The position numbers and the translations under genes were made by a program. A stretch of 8,887 nt of DNA from Methylothermaceae bacterium. Lineage in GTDB: Bacteria; Pseudomonadota; Gammaproteobacteria; Methylococcales; Methylothermaceae. Within the stretch, counting starts at the first letter, position 1. Each line of letters starts with the position of its first letter. The stretch spans positions 1 to 8,887 of the forward strand of contig JALVSV010000471.1 in assembly GCA_027024125.1 (NCBI GenBank), written 5' to 3'. Below the pieces are notes generated by a model, which ran no database searches, was not told the DNA's origin, and saw only the letters and a program-made list of their open reading frames with translations. Positions 7,682 to 8,887 of the stretch are shown here, in pieces.

Positions 7682-8887
7682 CGGAAACGGCACCGCCACC
7701 CACCAGCACGGTCTGGAAACGTTCCGGATCCAGTCGGCGCCGGAAAGCATCGATGATCTGCTGGCGTGTGACTGCATTGGCCCGCTTGGGAAACGTATCG
7801 AGATAGTCCAGGGGCAGATCATAGAAACCAATCATGGCCACATAATCGGCCAATTTGGCATTGCTGTCATACCGAAGCACGAAACCGCCAGTGATGTTTT
7901 TCTTGGCAGCCTCCAGTTCCGTTTCGGTCGGTCCCTGTTCGATGAAATCATGAATGGTTTCCTCCAGAACCTGCAACGCCGGCCAGGCTTGATCGTTGCG
8001 GGTCTGCAATGCAGCCATAAAAGGCCCTTTTTCCTTCATGGGCCTGAAATAACTATAGGCGCTGTAAGACAAGCCCCTCTGTTCCCGAACCTGTTTGACG
8101 ATTCGAGAGGTGAACCCCCCACCCCCCAGCCCCCCACCCCCCACATAGAGGGTGAAATAATCAGGATCACCCCGCCTTAACACTGGTATCCCGGTATAGA
8201 TATGGGTCTGGGCCGAAGGAAAGGGTTTGCGCAATGTCCGCGCCTTCTCAGGTATCTGCACTGGAGAGATGGGTGATGCCGGCTCACCGACAGGTAATTG
8301 GCCTGTCAAACGCTCTGCAACCTCTGAGGCTTGTTTTCGGTCAAGCGCTCCGACGATGACCACGATCGAGTTTGCTGCCACGTAATATTGCCGGTGAAAG
8401 GCAGCCAGATCCGCCGGTGTCAATGCTGCGACGGTTTCAGGCTCTCCCTCCACCGGATGAGCGTAGGGATGATCGTCATACAGGGCCTTGAAGAACATCA
8501 TACCTGCGATCTGGGCCGGAGATTCGCCGCGCTGTTTCAATGCCAGCAAAAGACGCTTTCTTTCCCGCAGAAAATCGCTCTGGTCGAAACGTGGATGCGC
8601 CAGAATCTCAACCGCGGTACTCAGAGCCTTCTCGAACTTATCCGTTTCTGTCAAGCTTCGCAGGTCGATCCAGGACGAATCCCGGGAAGCACCGGTGGAC
8701 AATGAAGCACCGACATCTTCCAGCCGCCTGGCAATGGCATCGGCGTTCCATTCTCCGGCGCCTGAGTCGAGAAGAGAGGCTGTCAAGGTCGCCAGCCCAT
8801 ACTTTGCACCATCTCGGGCGCTCCCGGCATCGAAAACCACTTGAATATCCACCAGGGGGAGTTCGGGATTGTGCACGTAGTACACCC
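7665..8887 (-). CDS. M16 peptidase-like protein, non-catalytic subunit, 5' end outside the window
   Basis: M16 proteins are built from two-domain halves. In many bacteria a catalytic, zinc-binding subunit pairs with an inactive one that helps hold the substrate. The 406 residues visible from the GTG codon at 8885 look like the inactive partner. At the place of the HxxEH zinc motif (about 31-37, GLATLTAS) the His, Glu and His are replaced by Thr, Ala and Ser. The second half keeps the FTSRIVKQVREQRGLSYSAYS region (258-278), with the Arg and Tyr residues linked to substrate binding in inactive subunits. The GTG at 8885 is probably internal: the protein lacks roughly 40-60 N-terminal residues, including any signal peptide. 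An unusual GGGGLGGGGF stretch lies at 249-258. The stop (7665-7667) overlaps rsmD by 17 bases. A catalytic partner gene is expected just beyond the right edge; that is inference. Confidence 0.94.
8115..8142 (-). repeat. Four G6 runs, potential G-quadruplex in the M16 coding strand
   Basis: On the + strand there are four runs of exactly six C (8115-8120, 8122-8127, 8130-8135, 8137-8142) separated by A, AG and A. The - (coding, mRNA-like) strand therefore has four G6 runs with loops of 1, 2 and 1 bases, a strong match to the G-quadruplex pattern. It can also be read as a near-perfect duplication of a unit of about 14-15 bases. It encodes residues 249-257, two Gly4 blocks around a Leu. Confidence 0.85.

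Overview
The window looks like ordinary chromosome from a moderately GC-rich gammaproteobacterium. TopA, TsaC, RsmD, CoaD, the YfhL-type ferredoxin and the gamma-glutamyltransferase all resemble gammaproteobacterial proteins. The order M16 peptidase, rsmD, coaD, ferredoxin, ggt resembles the block I recall beside ftsY in Pseudomonas. No species can be named from the sequence alone. I see no tRNA, rRNA, CRISPR array, insertion sequence, phage gene or attachment site. There is no gene-free stretch longer than about 50 bases.

Layout. The left part (2-3881) is read on the + strand: the 3' part of topA (DNA topoisomerase I, cut by the left edge), tsaC (tRNA threonylcarbamoyladenosine synthesis) 8 bases later, and, after a 50-base gap with a possible weak promoter, a lipoprotein with an alpha/beta-hydrolase fold that I cannot assign to a named family. 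The right part (3892-8887) is read on the - strand as one tightly packed operon. In transcription order it holds a non-catalytic M16 peptidase-like subunit (cut by the right edge), rsmD, coaD, a 2[4Fe-4S] ferredoxin, ggt and an Sfp-type 4'-phosphopantetheinyl transferase. The two sets converge, and only 10 bases separate their stop codons at 3881/3892.

How the genes fit together. The - strand genes are joined by overlaps: 17 bases for M16/rsmD, ATGA for rsmD/coaD, TGATG for coaD/ferredoxin and ATGA for ggt/transferase. The only gap is 22 bases, between the ferredoxin and ggt. This suggests one transcript with translational coupling. It brings together CoaD, which makes dephospho-CoA, the immediate precursor of CoA, and a phosphopantetheinyl transferase, which consumes CoA to activate carrier proteins. 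The remaining members serve rRNA methylation, iron-sulfur electron transfer, periplasmic glutathione breakdown and envelope proteolysis, so shared housekeeping expression is as likely as a shared pathway.

Nothing here is convincingly a new system. The observations most worth checking are four adjacent G6 runs in the coding strand of the M16 gene (8115-8142), the unassigned lipoprotein hydrolase (2625-3881), and the transferase coupled to the end of the coaD-ggt operon.
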